Origin: Minisyncoccota bacterium
Lineage (GTDB): Bacteria > Verrucomicrobiota > Lentisphaeria > Oligosphaerales > MVZH01
Assembly: GCA_021734725.1 (NCBI GenBank)
Contig: JAIPIM010000026.1
Coordinates: 1-20,306, forward strand
DNA length: 20,306 bases
Direction: 5' to 3'
Every line of letters begins with the position of its first letter. Position 1 is the first letter of the stretch. The position numbers and the translations under genes are program-made. Of this stretch, positions 1 to 7,867 are shown piece by piece. Below the pieces are notes generated by a model. It searched no databases. It was not told the origin of the DNA and worked only from the letters and a program-made list of their open reading frames with translations.

Positions 1-337
1 TCTCTTGGTAGGTGAAATCGGCATGGGATGGACGGGGTACGTTGCGCATCTTGTCATAGTCCCCGGGGCGTTGATCCCGGTTGGCCACGAACAGCCCGAC
101 AGGGGTCCCCAGGGTCACCCCATCCTGGACACCGGAAAGAATCGAGACTTCGTCCTTTTCCGACCGCGATGTGGTGAGCAAGCTCTGCCCCGGACGGCGC
201 CGGTCGAGCTGCGCCTGAATATCAGCTTCCGACAGTGCAACTCGGGGCGGGCATCCGTCGATCACCGCGCCGATCCCCTTGCCGTGCGATTCACCGAATG
301 TCGTAACTCTGAAGAGTGTTCCAAACGTGTTTGACAT
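1..337 (-). CDS. aroC: Chorismate synthase, N-terminal part (runs off the window)
   Basis: This is the last enzyme of the shikimate pathway; it converts EPSP to chorismate using reduced FMN in the cytosol. The reverse strand from the ATG at 337 reads MSNTFGTLFRVTTFGESHGK, followed by GIGAVIDGCPP, the diagnostic chorismate synthase N-terminus with the GESHG signature. It continues with QLDRRRPGQS, EVSILSGV, GTPVGLFVANRDQR and YDKMRNVPRPSHAD, all family-typical. About 112 codons are present; the family is usually 350-390 aa, so roughly two thirds lies outside the window. GTAGGAAAG just upstream of the ATG is a good Shine-Dalgarno and overlaps the stop of the shikimate kinase gene. That 8-bp spacing and shared pathway imply co-transcription. 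Identification is very secure. Confidence 0.96.
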   Translation of the reverse strand, partial: MSNTFGTLFRVTTFGESHGKGIGAVIDGCPPRVALSEADIQAQLDRRRPGQSLLTTSRSEKDEVSILSGVQDGVTLGTPVGLFVANRDQRPGDYDKMRNVPRPSHADFTYQE

Positions 338-345
338 GATCTTTC

Positions 346-870
346 CTACACAAGGTTGAAGTGCCGAATAATTCTAATCGCCGTCTGCTCTACAGTCAGG
401 TCCGTATTGTCAATGCAGACATCGGCGAGTAGCTCATAAATCCGATTGCGTTCGCGCCAGATGTGCGTAAGATCAGCCAAGGTTGGTTCGTTCCCAAGAT
501 ACGCCGGAAAGCCTTTGGCTTTCATGCGTTCGAAAATGGCCTCTGGTTTTGCTCGAAGGTAGACGACCTTGCCCAACGCTTTCAATAGCGGCTGAACAAC
601 CGGAATTAGCGGTGTCCGGCCCCCTGTAGAGAGAATAAAACGATCACGCAGTTCGAGCTCGTGCAATGCACGCACTTCCCATTCCTCAAAGACATCCTCG
701 CCAAGCTCCACAAACATCTCCCGCACTGCCAGCGTCCGGCCGGTCTCCGATGCGAAAAGTGCTTCTATACAGTCATCCAGATCAAAATGGTCGCAGCCCA
801 GAATACCTGCAATGCAACAGCCAGTCGCCGTCTTGCCGGTAGATGTAAATCCTGTCACAACAATAGTCAT
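346..870 (-). CDS. aroK: Shikimate kinase
   Basis: Predicted to phosphorylate shikimate to shikimate 3-phosphate with ATP. The 174-aa length matches the family. Residues 7-14 (GFTSTGKT) are a Walker A P-loop. FDLDD at about 29-33 fits the Asp that holds shikimate, and STGGRTP at about 80-86 corresponds to the glycine-rich substrate loop. ERMKAKGFPAYL and WRERNRIYELLADVCIDN near the C-terminus match the lid and the R..LY..AD..VD block. The loop reads GGR where most homologues have GGG, and the P-loop is not the canonical GxxGxGKS, so this is a divergent member. It lies 8 bp upstream of aroC on the same strand, which supports a shikimate-pathway role. No strong Shine-Dalgarno precedes the ATG at 870. 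Confidence 0.87.
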   Translation of the reverse strand: MTIVVTGFTSTGKTATGCCIAGILGCDHFDLDDCIEALFASETGRTLAVREMFVELGEDVFEEWEVRALHELELRDRFILSTGGRTPLIPVVQPLLKALGKVVYLRAKPEAIFERMKAKGFPAYLGNEPTLADLTHIWRERNRIYELLADVCIDNTDLTVEQTAIRIIRHFNLV

Positions 871-1023
871 AACTCATGCACTCTAAGCAACCATCCGGTA
901 TCATCGCCAACCATGTCCTCTTTGTCTGGCGGACTATAGAATGCGAGAAATGTAAGATTACTCTGGAGGAAAACAAACAGGAGAAGGTTGGGGGAGCACG
1001 AAGGTCGCATGTGTTGGCATGCC

Positions 1024-2679
1024 TTACGTGGAGGGCGGATCAGCGCCACGTTGTACCGGCGGGGCTTTATAGACATCCCCGGCCAGTTCTCGATTCCTGA
1101 ATGTGCATGTAATGCGAATGCCTCCGCTTTCCGCGTGGGTCGCCAAGGATCCCCTGATGAGGCGGGCGCGGCAAGCCGCCGTGCCGAGCGCGTCATCCCG
1201 CATGAAGAGCGATTCCACCGCCGGCAGCTGGCCATCGAACCACACCGCTAGCTGTCCCTCCCCGTTGTGGGTTGTGAAACTCAAGTCAATGCGCTTGGCC
1301 CCGCGGCGCAGTGCATAGTTGAGGGTTTCCTGCGCAAACAGAAAAAGATGCGTAGCGATACCGCGGTCTTCAACAAGGGCCGTTGACGGTATGGTGCAGC
1401 GACACCTAACATTGTAATTTTCGCAAATATCTTCCGTAAGCTCACGTAGCTTACTGGCCAACGCATAGGTGTCCAGATCCAGCGGCGACAGTTGCTTGGC
1501 GAGACGTCGCAACTCAGTCACGCTGTGTCGCATGATAGATGATAACCTTTTGGCCTCACTCGCGCTGGGCTGGTTGGCCACTGCGAGTTGCTTTTCCAAG
1601 GATGCTGCAAGAAAAACCCCGCCAACAAGTTCTTGCGCCAGAGAATCTTGAAGCTCCCGTCCGACGCGATGGCGCTCGCGGCTGTTCAACTCAATAATTT
1701 TCCGATCCAGACGATCGCGCTCAGTGACGTCGTACCCGCTTATCAGGATGTGGCCGTCAGAAAGCTTGGATCGCCGCAATTCAAAGGCCTTGATCAAGCC
1801 GTTTCCCAACTCGCGCTCAACAATGCACGTGGCAAGAGTATCGCTGCAAGCCGCAGAATCGTGCTCGACAGCCAGCGAAGAAAGGGTGGCGGGGCTTAGC
1901 CAGCCAAGATCCCGCCAGTTCCGTCCCGCTAAGTCGGCCCCGTCACTGAATTCATTGACGGCAGCAGGATTGGCACTGAGAATTGTCCCGTCTCCATCCG
2001 TCACTAATATGATGTCGGATACCTGTTCCATGAGCGACTGGTAACTCGCTTCCTTCTGGTTGAGGGCATGGCGGGCTTTCCAGTGCTGAAGTGCCACCGC
2101 CGCCTGATTAAGAAATGTTTCGATAACGTCCGAGTTATAAAGGAGTCGACCACTGGCAAGCCCGATTACCGTGGACCCGCGCAAGGCTCCATCCTCGGCA
2201 ATTCCCATGGCGTAGAATTCCCTGATGTTCAGCAATCGCTCAATTCCCCTCGCTGCAATCCGCGGAATACGGCCGAAAGCAATGTCGTAAAAACCGCCGT
2301 CAACCTTATGCAAGGCACCTGTCAACAGGCTCTCTCTCGCCCGCTCATTTATTTGAAAAACCGAACCGACAGGATGTTGACCGAGCAACCGCAACACAGC
2401 ACTTGCATGGCCGCCCACCCCTTCCACGGCACGGCATGTCATTGTGTCGGGCGCTGGATCATAGGCGTTAACGACAATAACGCTTTCGCCGACAATCTCC
2501 CGCAGCCGCGCGGCAATGTAACGATAGATGTCCTCCTCCAGAGGGAATCTCACCAGTTCCATGGCCGTTCGGGAAATGAAAGACAGTTGGTAGGGATGCG
2601 GCCAATCCTGCTGTTCGGCCCCCGAGTTGCGTCGATTGCACGCTTTCTGTGAAGGGCCTGCGGATGCGACAAATTGCAT
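1024..2679 (-). CDS. GAF-PAS histidine-kinase-like protein with degenerate catalytic boxes
   Basis: A 551-aa soluble protein with no membrane segment. Residues about 45-200 look like a GAF-type sensor, about 210-325 a PAS domain (SDIILVTDGDGTILSANPAAV), about 330-400 a HisKA_3-like dimerisation domain, and about 410-530 a remnant HATPase_c fold. The H-box reads RELQDSLAQ (341-349): Gln344 occupies the position of the phospho-acceptor His in the usual RELHD. The N-box reads ETLNYALRRG, with Tyr455 where the Mg-binding Asn is expected. The G1 box is FDGQ instead of DNGxG, and the GLGL box is reduced to ALGT. I infer a pseudokinase, perhaps a partner or sensor for another kinase. The start at 2679 has GAGGAG six bases upstream; an internal Met at 2562 lacks this support. 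No response regulator adjoins. Confidence 0.82.
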   Translation of the reverse strand: MQFVASAGPSQKACNRRNSGAEQQDWPHPYQLSFISRTAMELVRFPLEEDIYRYIAARLREIVGESVIVVNAYDPAPDTMTCRAVEGVGGHASAVLRLLGQHPVGSVFQINERARESLLTGALHKVDGGFYDIAFGRIPRIAARGIERLLNIREFYAMGIAEDGALRGSTVIGLASGRLLYNSDVIETFLNQAAVALQHWKARHALNQKEASYQSLMEQVSDIILVTDGDGTILSANPAAVNEFSDGADLAGRNWRDLGWLSPATLSSLAVEHDSAACSDTLATCIVERELGNGLIKAFELRRSKLSDGHILISGYDVTERDRLDRKIIELNSRERHRVGRELQDSLAQELVGGVFLAASLEKQLAVANQPSASEAKRLSSIMRHSVTELRRLAKQLSPLDLDTYALASKLRELTEDICENYNVRCRCTIPSTALVEDRGIATHLFLFAQETLNYALRRGAKRIDLSFTTHNGEGQLAVWFDGQLPAVESLFMRDDALGTAACRARLIRGSLATHAESGGIRITCTFRNRELAGDVYKAPPVQRGADPPST

Positions 2680-2885
2680 GGTGTTCTCCTCAACGCCCCA
2701 TACGCAAAAAAAACAAAGCTCCCAGTTAAACAGAACCGCGACGAATCACCGATTCCGCCTTACCGAATTCACTACAATAAAAGCTATCCGGTTGAAATAC
2801 AACCCAGTCGACGGCGGCTGAATGGGCGATACGTTATATGGTTGAATACTATGCCGGAATAAGCAAGGAAAGGAAAACGATTAAA

Positions 2886-5327
2886 ATGACCACGAAGCGA
2901 GAGCTTAATGCACCGTATTCGGGTGAGTACACGGATCACATAGCGTTTCCGTTGGGCGGAATCGGCGCCGGCATGATCTGCTTGACCGGTGTCGGTGGCC
3001 TTTCACATGTTTCGATTCGCCATCGCCCGGAGATCTATCACGAGCCTGAACTCTTCGGAACAGTGGCGATCAAAGGCGTGGAGAACGGCACGCGCGTGCT
3101 CGAAGGTCCTGTGCCGAATTGGAAGATTTACACCCAGCGCGGGGCGGGAAACGGCCTTGCCGACCGCACCTACGGCCTACCACGATTTGAACATGCCGTT
3201 TTTCGTACCGAGTTCCCGTTGGCCACGGTTACACTGACGCATCCCACCATGCCGATTGACGTCTCGGTCGTCGGCTGGAGTCCCTTTATCCCGGGCGACA
3301 GCGACAGCAGCTCACTGCCGGTCGCGGCACTCGAATACCAATTTACCAACCGCACGGAGCATCCGCTGGAACTAACGTTCGGATTCCATGCCGCCAATTT
3401 TTTGGCGATGGGCGACGGCAAGCGAGCGGTACAACCTGCACCAAACGGTTTTTCGCTGCACCAACAGGCAGACGACGAGCATCCCGAAGCTGAAGGCGCC
3501 TTTCGGGTCGAGTGCGACCATCCCAATACTGTCGTCGACTGTGCCTGGTTCCGCGGGGGGTGGTTCGACGCAAAAACCATCTTGTGGCGTAACGTCTGCA
3601 AGGCCGAGCCACTTGAGCATCCACCCCACCCAGAAGGGGACCCGGGACGCGGTGCCAGCCTGTACACACCAGTGAAAGTTGCCCCCGGAGCAACCGAGAC
3701 CGTGCGCCTCAGGCTGTGTTGGTACGTACCGCGAAGCAGTTTATGCATCGGAGAGGGTCCCGGCGAAAGCTGCTGCAACGGTCAGTGCTCACCCGCCGAA
3801 TCCACCCCCCACATCCCGTGGTACGCAACGCAGTTCAAGAGTATTGACGAGGTCGCGAGGCGCTGGCAGCGTGAGTATGAGGCATTGCGACAACGCAGTG
3901 AGGGGTTTCACGATGCACTCTACGGCTGCTCCCTGCCGCCGGAAGTCATCGAAGCAGTCGCGGCAAATCTGACCATCCTCAAGTCGCCCACCGTATTGCG
4001 TCAGCACGATGGACGATTGTGGGCCTGGGAAGGATGCTGTGACGAGAAGGGATGCTGCGCCGGTTCCTGCACCCACGTATGGAATTACGCTCAGGCATTG
4101 TGTCACCTCTTCCCCGATCTGGAACGGTCGCTGCGTACCACGGAGTTCGGAGAAAACCAGGACGAGCACGGCCACCAGAATTTCCGGGCCAACCTGCCGA
4201 TCAGGCCCATGGCCCGACATGACCGACACGCGGCGGCCGATGGGCAGCTCGGCGGAATCATGAAAATGTACCGAGACTGGCGCATCAGCGGCGACCATGA
4301 ATGGATGCGCACAATGTGGCCGCGGGTAAAGCAGAGCCTCGAGTATTGCATCAAAACATGGGACCCGGACCACACGGGAACACTCGTAGAACCACACCAC
4401 AATACCTACGATATCGAATTCTGGGGGCCGGATGGAATGTGCACGAGTTTCTACCTGGGTGCCCTCGAAGCAGCCCGGCGTATGGCCGAATCCCTCGAAG
4501 ACGATGCCGCGGCCACCTATCGCAAACTTCATGAACGCGGAAAAGATGTGATGGAAAAAGACTTGTTCAACGGCGAGTATTTCATTCAGCACATCCGCTG
4601 GGAAGATCTGCGTGCACCCGATCCGACGGAAGCGCCAATGCTCGCCGGCGGAGGCTACTCCCCAGAGGCACGTCGCCTGCTGGAAAAAGAAGGCCCCAAA
4701 TACCAGTATGGAAACGGATGCCTGAGCGACGGCGTGCTCGGCGCCTGGCTCGCCCGCGTCTGCGGCCTGGGCGATATCCTGGATCCAGAAAAAGTCAGGA
4801 GCCACCTGCTCAGCGTACATCGCCACAATTTCCGCCCGGATCTCAGCGACCACGCTAACCCGCAGCGACCGACGTATGCCCTCGGCCATGAAGCCGGACT
4901 GCTGCTCTGCTCCTGGCCGAAAGGCGGTGAGCTGTCACTGCCGTTCGTGTACTCGAACGAAGTCTGGACCGGCATCGAATATCAGGTGGCCGGCCACCTG
5001 ATATTTATGGGATGCGTGGAGGAAGGCCTCGAAATTGTCCGGGCCGCTCGCTCACGCTATGACGGCAAAGTGCGGAATCCATTCGACGAATACGAGTGCG
5101 GACACTGGTACGCGCGGGCATTGTCGAGCTACGGATTACTGCAAGCCCTCGGCGGCGCATGGTACGATGCCGCGGATAAAACGCTTGACCTCACACCGAC
5201 CGTAAACGGCGATTATGCCGTGATGCTCAGTACCGCCACGGGATACGGAACAGCCGGAATCCGAGATGGCAAACCGTTTGTCGACGTCCGCGAAGGCACC
5301 ATTGACGTCTCCACGATTCGTCAATGA
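2886..5327 (+). CDS. GH116/DUF608-type glycoside hydrolase (bile-acid beta-glucosidase-like)
   Basis: An 813-aa protein resembling the GH116 family (beta-glucosidases, beta-xylosidases, GBA2-like glucosylceramidases). The N-terminal beta-sandwich opens with FPLGGIGAGMICLTGVGGLS, as in this family. The (alpha/alpha)6 catalytic domain carries CTHVWNYAQALCHLFPDLER, GGIMKMYRDWRISGD, EPHHNTYDIEFWGPDGMCTS, YGNGCLSDGVLGAW, PFVYSNEVWTGIEYQVA and RYDGKVRNPFDEYECGHWYA, an extended series of GH116 blocks. I cannot assign the nucleophile and acid/base residues with certainty from sequence alone. No signal peptide is seen, so it probably acts in the cytosol on imported oligosaccharides or glycosides. The ATG at 2886 is preferred because AAGGAAAGGA lies 11 bases upstream; an ATG at 2838 would add 16 atypical residues. 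It stands alone, divergent from the kinase-like gene. Confidence 0.88.
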   Translation: MTTKRELNAPYSGEYTDHIAFPLGGIGAGMICLTGVGGLSHVSIRHRPEIYHEPELFGTVAIKGVENGTRVLEGPVPNWKIYTQRGAGNGLADRTYGLPRFEHAVFRTEFPLATVTLTHPTMPIDVSVVGWSPFIPGDSDSSSLPVAALEYQFTNRTEHPLELTFGFHAANFLAMGDGKRAVQPAPNGFSLHQQADDEHPEAEGAFRVECDHPNTVVDCAWFRGGWFDAKTILWRNVCKAEPLEHPPHPEGDPGRGASLYTPVKVAPGATETVRLRLCWYVPRSSLCIGEGPGESCCNGQCSPAESTPHIPWYATQFKSIDEVARRWQREYEALRQRSEGFHDALYGCSLPPEVIEAVAANLTILKSPTVLRQHDGRLWAWEGCCDEKGCCAGSCTHVWNYAQALCHLFPDLERSLRTTEFGENQDEHGHQNFRANLPIRPMARHDRHAAADGQLGGIMKMYRDWRISGDHEWMRTMWPRVKQSLEYCIKTWDPDHTGTLVEPHHNTYDIEFWGPDGMCTSFYLGALEAARRMAESLEDDAAATYRKLHERGKDVMEKDLFNGEYFIQHIRWEDLRAPDPTEAPMLAGGGYSPEARRLLEKEGPKYQYGNGCLSDGVLGAWLARVCGLGDILDPEKVRSHLLSVHRHNFRPDLSDHANPQRPTYALGHEAGLLLCSWPKGGELSLPFVYSNEVWTGIEYQVAGHLIFMGCVEEGLEIVRAARSRYDGKVRNPFDEYECGHWYARALSSYGLLQALGGAWYDAADKTLDLTPTVNGDYAVMLSTATGYGTAGIRDGKPFVDVREGTIDVSTIRQ

Positions 5328-5405
5328 CCCCCAAAAAGCATTCAGAGAAGCCTCAAAAAGACGCAAAAGCAACGCCCCTTGCCTCAAGAAATATTCAACC
5401 TCTTG

Positions 5406-5443
5406 CGGCATCGCGACCATTTGCGTCCCAATGCCTTGGTTAA
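5406..5443. repeat. Diverged dispersed repeat, copy 1
   Basis: Aligns with 20163-20202 in the same orientation at roughly 80 percent identity with one or two gaps. Shared blocks are GCGG, CGCGACCAT, CAATGCCTTG and TTAA, in the same order and spacing. This copy is about 80 bp downstream of the GH116 stop codon and is non-coding. Confidence 0.55.
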
Positions 5444-5513
5444 GCACAAGACATCAAGATGTTTGAACCTGAGGCCGGAACATCGGTGACCGAAGGAGGT
5501 GTGTCAGAGTTCC

Positions 5514-5527
5514 GTCTTCAGACGGCA
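5514..5527. repeat. Perfect inverted repeat, possible operator
   Basis: CCGTCTTCAGACGG has 6-bp arms and a 2-base centre, about 175 bp upstream of the IclR start. It has no following T-run, so it is not a terminator. It could be a binding site for the IclR protein, but this is only positional inference. Confidence 0.3.
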
Positions 5528-5702
5528 GTTGCAGCGAGCTTCAGCGAGTGGGCGGTTTCCGGGATCGTTGCTCTGCCGGGCCACCGTAGACCAAAATGTG
5601 TCGAAAGCCACAATATCACGATGCTGGCTTGACAACGAGGGCATAGCCAGGCACATTACGATAGATAAAGATTCATCAAAGATAAACGATGGAGTCGCCA
5701 GC

Positions 5703-6488
5703 ATGCCGGGTAGCGATATCATTCAATCATTGGCCGCGGGAATGGATGTCCTCGTGTTCCTGGCCGAAGCCGAGAACGGACTGCGCGTCAAAGACGTGGC
5801 GGAAAAAGTGGGGGTTAAACCGGCGGTGGCGCACAACCTGCTGCGGACGCTCAGAGTCAAAGGGTTCGTGCAGCGCGACATGCGCGCGCCAGTCTACCGC
5901 CTGGGACCCCGGCTTGCCGAAATACTGTCGCGTCAGAATGGTCAAGCCTTGTTTCAGAATGTTGAAAATGCCATGAGCTCACTGCTTTCAGCGCTGCCGG
6001 ACGCGACCATCACGTTCACTCAGCCCCTGAATGGTGAAATCATGGTGGTGCGGCGATTGAATGCGAATGATTACGGGATTGTTCAAAAACCGTCGGGGTT
6101 TTCACTGGGTCTGTACGCCAGCGCGTCGGGGCTCGCGATGATGGCGTTCTGCTCCGAGGAATGCTATCTGTCGTTGCAGCAGCACCATCCGTTTTTGGAC
6201 GAGGGGGGCCATATCTGGTCGCCGCCGGCAACGTTCGATCAGTGCCTCGACAAGATACGACGCCAGGGACATGCGGTTCACCCGTACGTGGATGAAAAAC
6301 GGTTGGCGGTCGCTTGTCCGATATACGATGAAAGGCATCACCTGACGGGGGTGTTGGGCGCATCGCGAACCGCGGCGAAAGGTCAGACGTTTGACGATGA
6401 CGCACTGGCGACGACGATCGAACACTTGAAAGCAGCGGCGATGCAGGTCTGCCCAAAGGACGGAACGCAGCAGAACAAAGCCTCATAA
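5703..6488 (+). CDS. IclR-family transcriptional regulator
   Basis: 261 aa, the usual IclR length. Residues about 7-70 form the winged helix-turn-helix (GLRVKDVAEKVGVKPAVAHNLLRTLRVKGFVQRD, then a wing ending VYRLGPRLAEI). The remainder is the GAF-like effector domain, including VDEKRLAVACPIYDERHHLTGVLGAS near the C-terminus. It is expected to bind DNA as a dimer or tetramer and respond to a small organic acid, often an aromatic or sugar-derived compound. The ATG at 5703 is chosen because GGAG lies 8 bases upstream and the domain starts immediately. The longer open frame from 5499 gives a low-quality extension. The next gene starts 16 bp downstream, so the regulator probably heads and controls that operon. 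Confidence 0.93.
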   Translation: MPGSDIIQSLAAGMDVLVFLAEAENGLRVKDVAEKVGVKPAVAHNLLRTLRVKGFVQRDMRAPVYRLGPRLAEILSRQNGQALFQNVENAMSSLLSALPDATITFTQPLNGEIMVVRRLNANDYGIVQKPSGFSLGLYASASGLAMMAFCSEECYLSLQQHHPFLDEGGHIWSPPATFDQCLDKIRRQGHAVHPYVDEKRLAVACPIYDERHHLTGVLGASRTAAKGQTFDDDALATTIEHLKAAAMQVCPKDGTQQNKAS

Positions 6489-6504
6489 AAGAAGGGACAA
6501 AACC

Positions 6505-7662
6505 ATGTCAAACACGTCAGATAAGAATTCACGAATCCAGCGTGAAATGGGACAAAAGGATTTGGACCACGATCCGAAAAAGGCGGCGGATGCGATCAAA
6601 CGTCAAGCGCTGGCACTCGGTGCCGATTCGGTCGGCATCGGCAACATCGAGCGCTGGGCGAACGCACCGACGCAGATGGATCCGAAGCAGATCATGCCGG
6701 AGTGCAAAAGTATCATCGCCATGGCCTTCCGGGTCATGCGCGGCAGCATGCGCGGTATCGAGGAGGGTACGTTCTTCAGCAATTATTCGTCCATGGGCTA
6801 CGGCGGCATTACCTATCTGTACATGCCGATGACCGTGATCAACCTGTGCAAATACATCGAAGATCGTGGATACGAAGCCCTGCCCATGGGGCACCAGAGC
6901 GATTGGCGCGGTATCGACGCGTATTATACGGGCGCCCAGGGCGGTGGTCGTCTCAAAAGAGACTACAGTCGTCCGGTGGCACCCGGGCGCGCCGCTCCCG
7001 ACGTGATGATTCACCTGCGCATTGCCGGCTACCTGTGCGGACTCGGAGAGATCGGCTACAGCATGATGTTGCTCACCCCTGAGTTCGGTCCGCGTAACCG
7101 CATCGGGGTCATTCTGACCGACGTGGAGCTGGAACCGGACCCCATCTACGACGGCCCGCAACTGTGTAACCGCTGCATGGCCTGCGTGCGGGACTGTCCG
7201 ACCGGCGCAATCAGCCGCAACGAAACCGTCAAGCTGAATCTGGCCGGCAACGACGTCGAGTTCGCGAAAATCGACTGCGATGCATGCAACCGCGGATTTC
7301 GCGGTGCCGAGGAAACGGGCCGCGAACTGCCGGAAGACAAACAATACATGAACCCGACCACCAAACCCGGGTTCTGGAGCCCGTTCCACAAAAAGCCTCA
7401 CAACCTCTACAATACCGGCCAGGCGGTCGGTGGTGCCAGAGGCTGCACTCGCGCCTGCATGGTTCAGCTCGAAAAGCGCGGTGTGCTGCGGAACAAGTTC
7501 AAGGACGAGTTCCGGCGCCGGCCGGAGTGGCGGGTGGACTGGAGTACCGATCCGGAATACCCCGCGGATGTGGCGATGCCGGGCGAACCCGTGATCGGTG
7601 AAGGCGGAAACAGCGCCCGCGCCAAATGCGCGGGAAGCGACCCCGCCGACAAAGTGGATTAA
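6505..7662 (+). CDS. Cytosolic 4Fe-4S protein of the QueG / reductive dehalogenase type
   Basis: 385 aa, with no Tat or Sec signal. The core YLCGLGEIGYSMMLLTPEFGPR, then RIGVILTDVELEPDP, matches the cobalamin-binding region shared by epoxyqueuosine reductase (QueG) and reductive dehalogenases (GxGxxG...LitPexGpr...gxiltdxxLxxD), and is closer in wording to the dehalogenases. It is followed by CNRCMACVRDCP (Cys221/224/227/231), one 4Fe-4S motif. Further cysteines at 258, 261, 314 and 318 (CDAC; GCTRAC) could complete a second cluster, though the spacing is unusual. QueG's C-terminal HEAT-like repeat is absent, which argues against a queuosine role. A B12-dependent or B12-derived redox reaction is inferred; the substrate is unknown. 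AAGGGA lies 7 bases before the ATG. It sits between the IclR and U32-like genes. Confidence 0.8.
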   Translation: MSNTSDKNSRIQREMGQKDLDHDPKKAADAIKRQALALGADSVGIGNIERWANAPTQMDPKQIMPECKSIIAMAFRVMRGSMRGIEEGTFFSNYSSMGYGGITYLYMPMTVINLCKYIEDRGYEALPMGHQSDWRGIDAYYTGAQGGGRLKRDYSRPVAPGRAAPDVMIHLRIAGYLCGLGEIGYSMMLLTPEFGPRNRIGVILTDVELEPDPIYDGPQLCNRCMACVRDCPTGAISRNETVKLNLAGNDVEFAKIDCDACNRGFRGAEETGRELPEDKQYMNPTTKPGFWSPFHKKPHNLYNTGQAVGGARGCTRACMVQLEKRGVLRNKFKDEFRRRPEWRVDWSTDPEYPADVAMPGEPVIGEGGNSARAKCAGSDPADKVD

Positions 7663-7867
7663 GCAATTCGCCGCGGCGAACGGAACAAGCTTTCAGGTGT
7701 CAGGCAAGATTTTGACGAACCACGAACGAATAGGTTTCAGCAGACACAAATACCAGTCCCCTGGATGGTTCCCGAAACCTGAAACCTGAAACCCGAAACC
7801 TCGGATTACGGCCAGATTGAGTTTTAGAGTAGACTCACACCTGAACGCTGAAACCCCGGAGGTAATC
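7663..7867. other. Spacer inside the IclR operon carrying simple repeats
   Basis: 205 bp separate the Fe-S protein gene and the U32-like gene. The spacer holds CGAACCACGAACGAAT (7716-7731), found in reverse complement at 17223-17238, and four tandem GAAACCT-type units. No terminator or promoter is evident. The gap is unusually long for an operon whose other junctions are 16 bp or overlapping. Confidence 0.5.
7774..7801. repeat. Tandem repeat, four 7-bp units (GAAACCT)
   Basis: Units at 7774, 7781, 7788 and 7795; the third reads GAAACCC. It lies in the spacer before the U32-like gene, about 55 bp upstream of its ribosome-binding site. Confidence 0.85.

Larger units (their letters stand above)
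5328..5702. other. Intergenic region between the GH116 gene and the IclR gene
   Basis: 375 bp with no convincing gene. It contains a copy of a diverged repeat (5406-5443, listed separately), a perfect 6-bp-arm hairpin CCGTCTTCAGACGG at 5514-5527, a CGGTGACCG hairpin near 5484, and a TTGACA hexamer at 5629-5634 upstream of the IclR gene. No good -10 lies at 16-18 bp from that hexamer. The IclR reading frame stays open back to 5499, but the peptide it would add does not resemble an IclR N-terminus. Confidence 0.5.

Noticed and set aside
3789..4889. 366-codon open frame on the minus strand inside the GH116 gene
   Set aside because: It lies wholly antisense to a gene with strong family motifs; its translation shows no domain and reflects GC-rich codon structure.
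5629..5662. Sigma70-type promoter with TTGACA before the IclR gene
   Set aside because: No acceptable -10 lies at 16-18 bp; TACGAT is 22 bp away.
7774..7801. CRISPR-like repeats
   Set aside because: Contiguous 7-bp units with no spacers and no cas genes.
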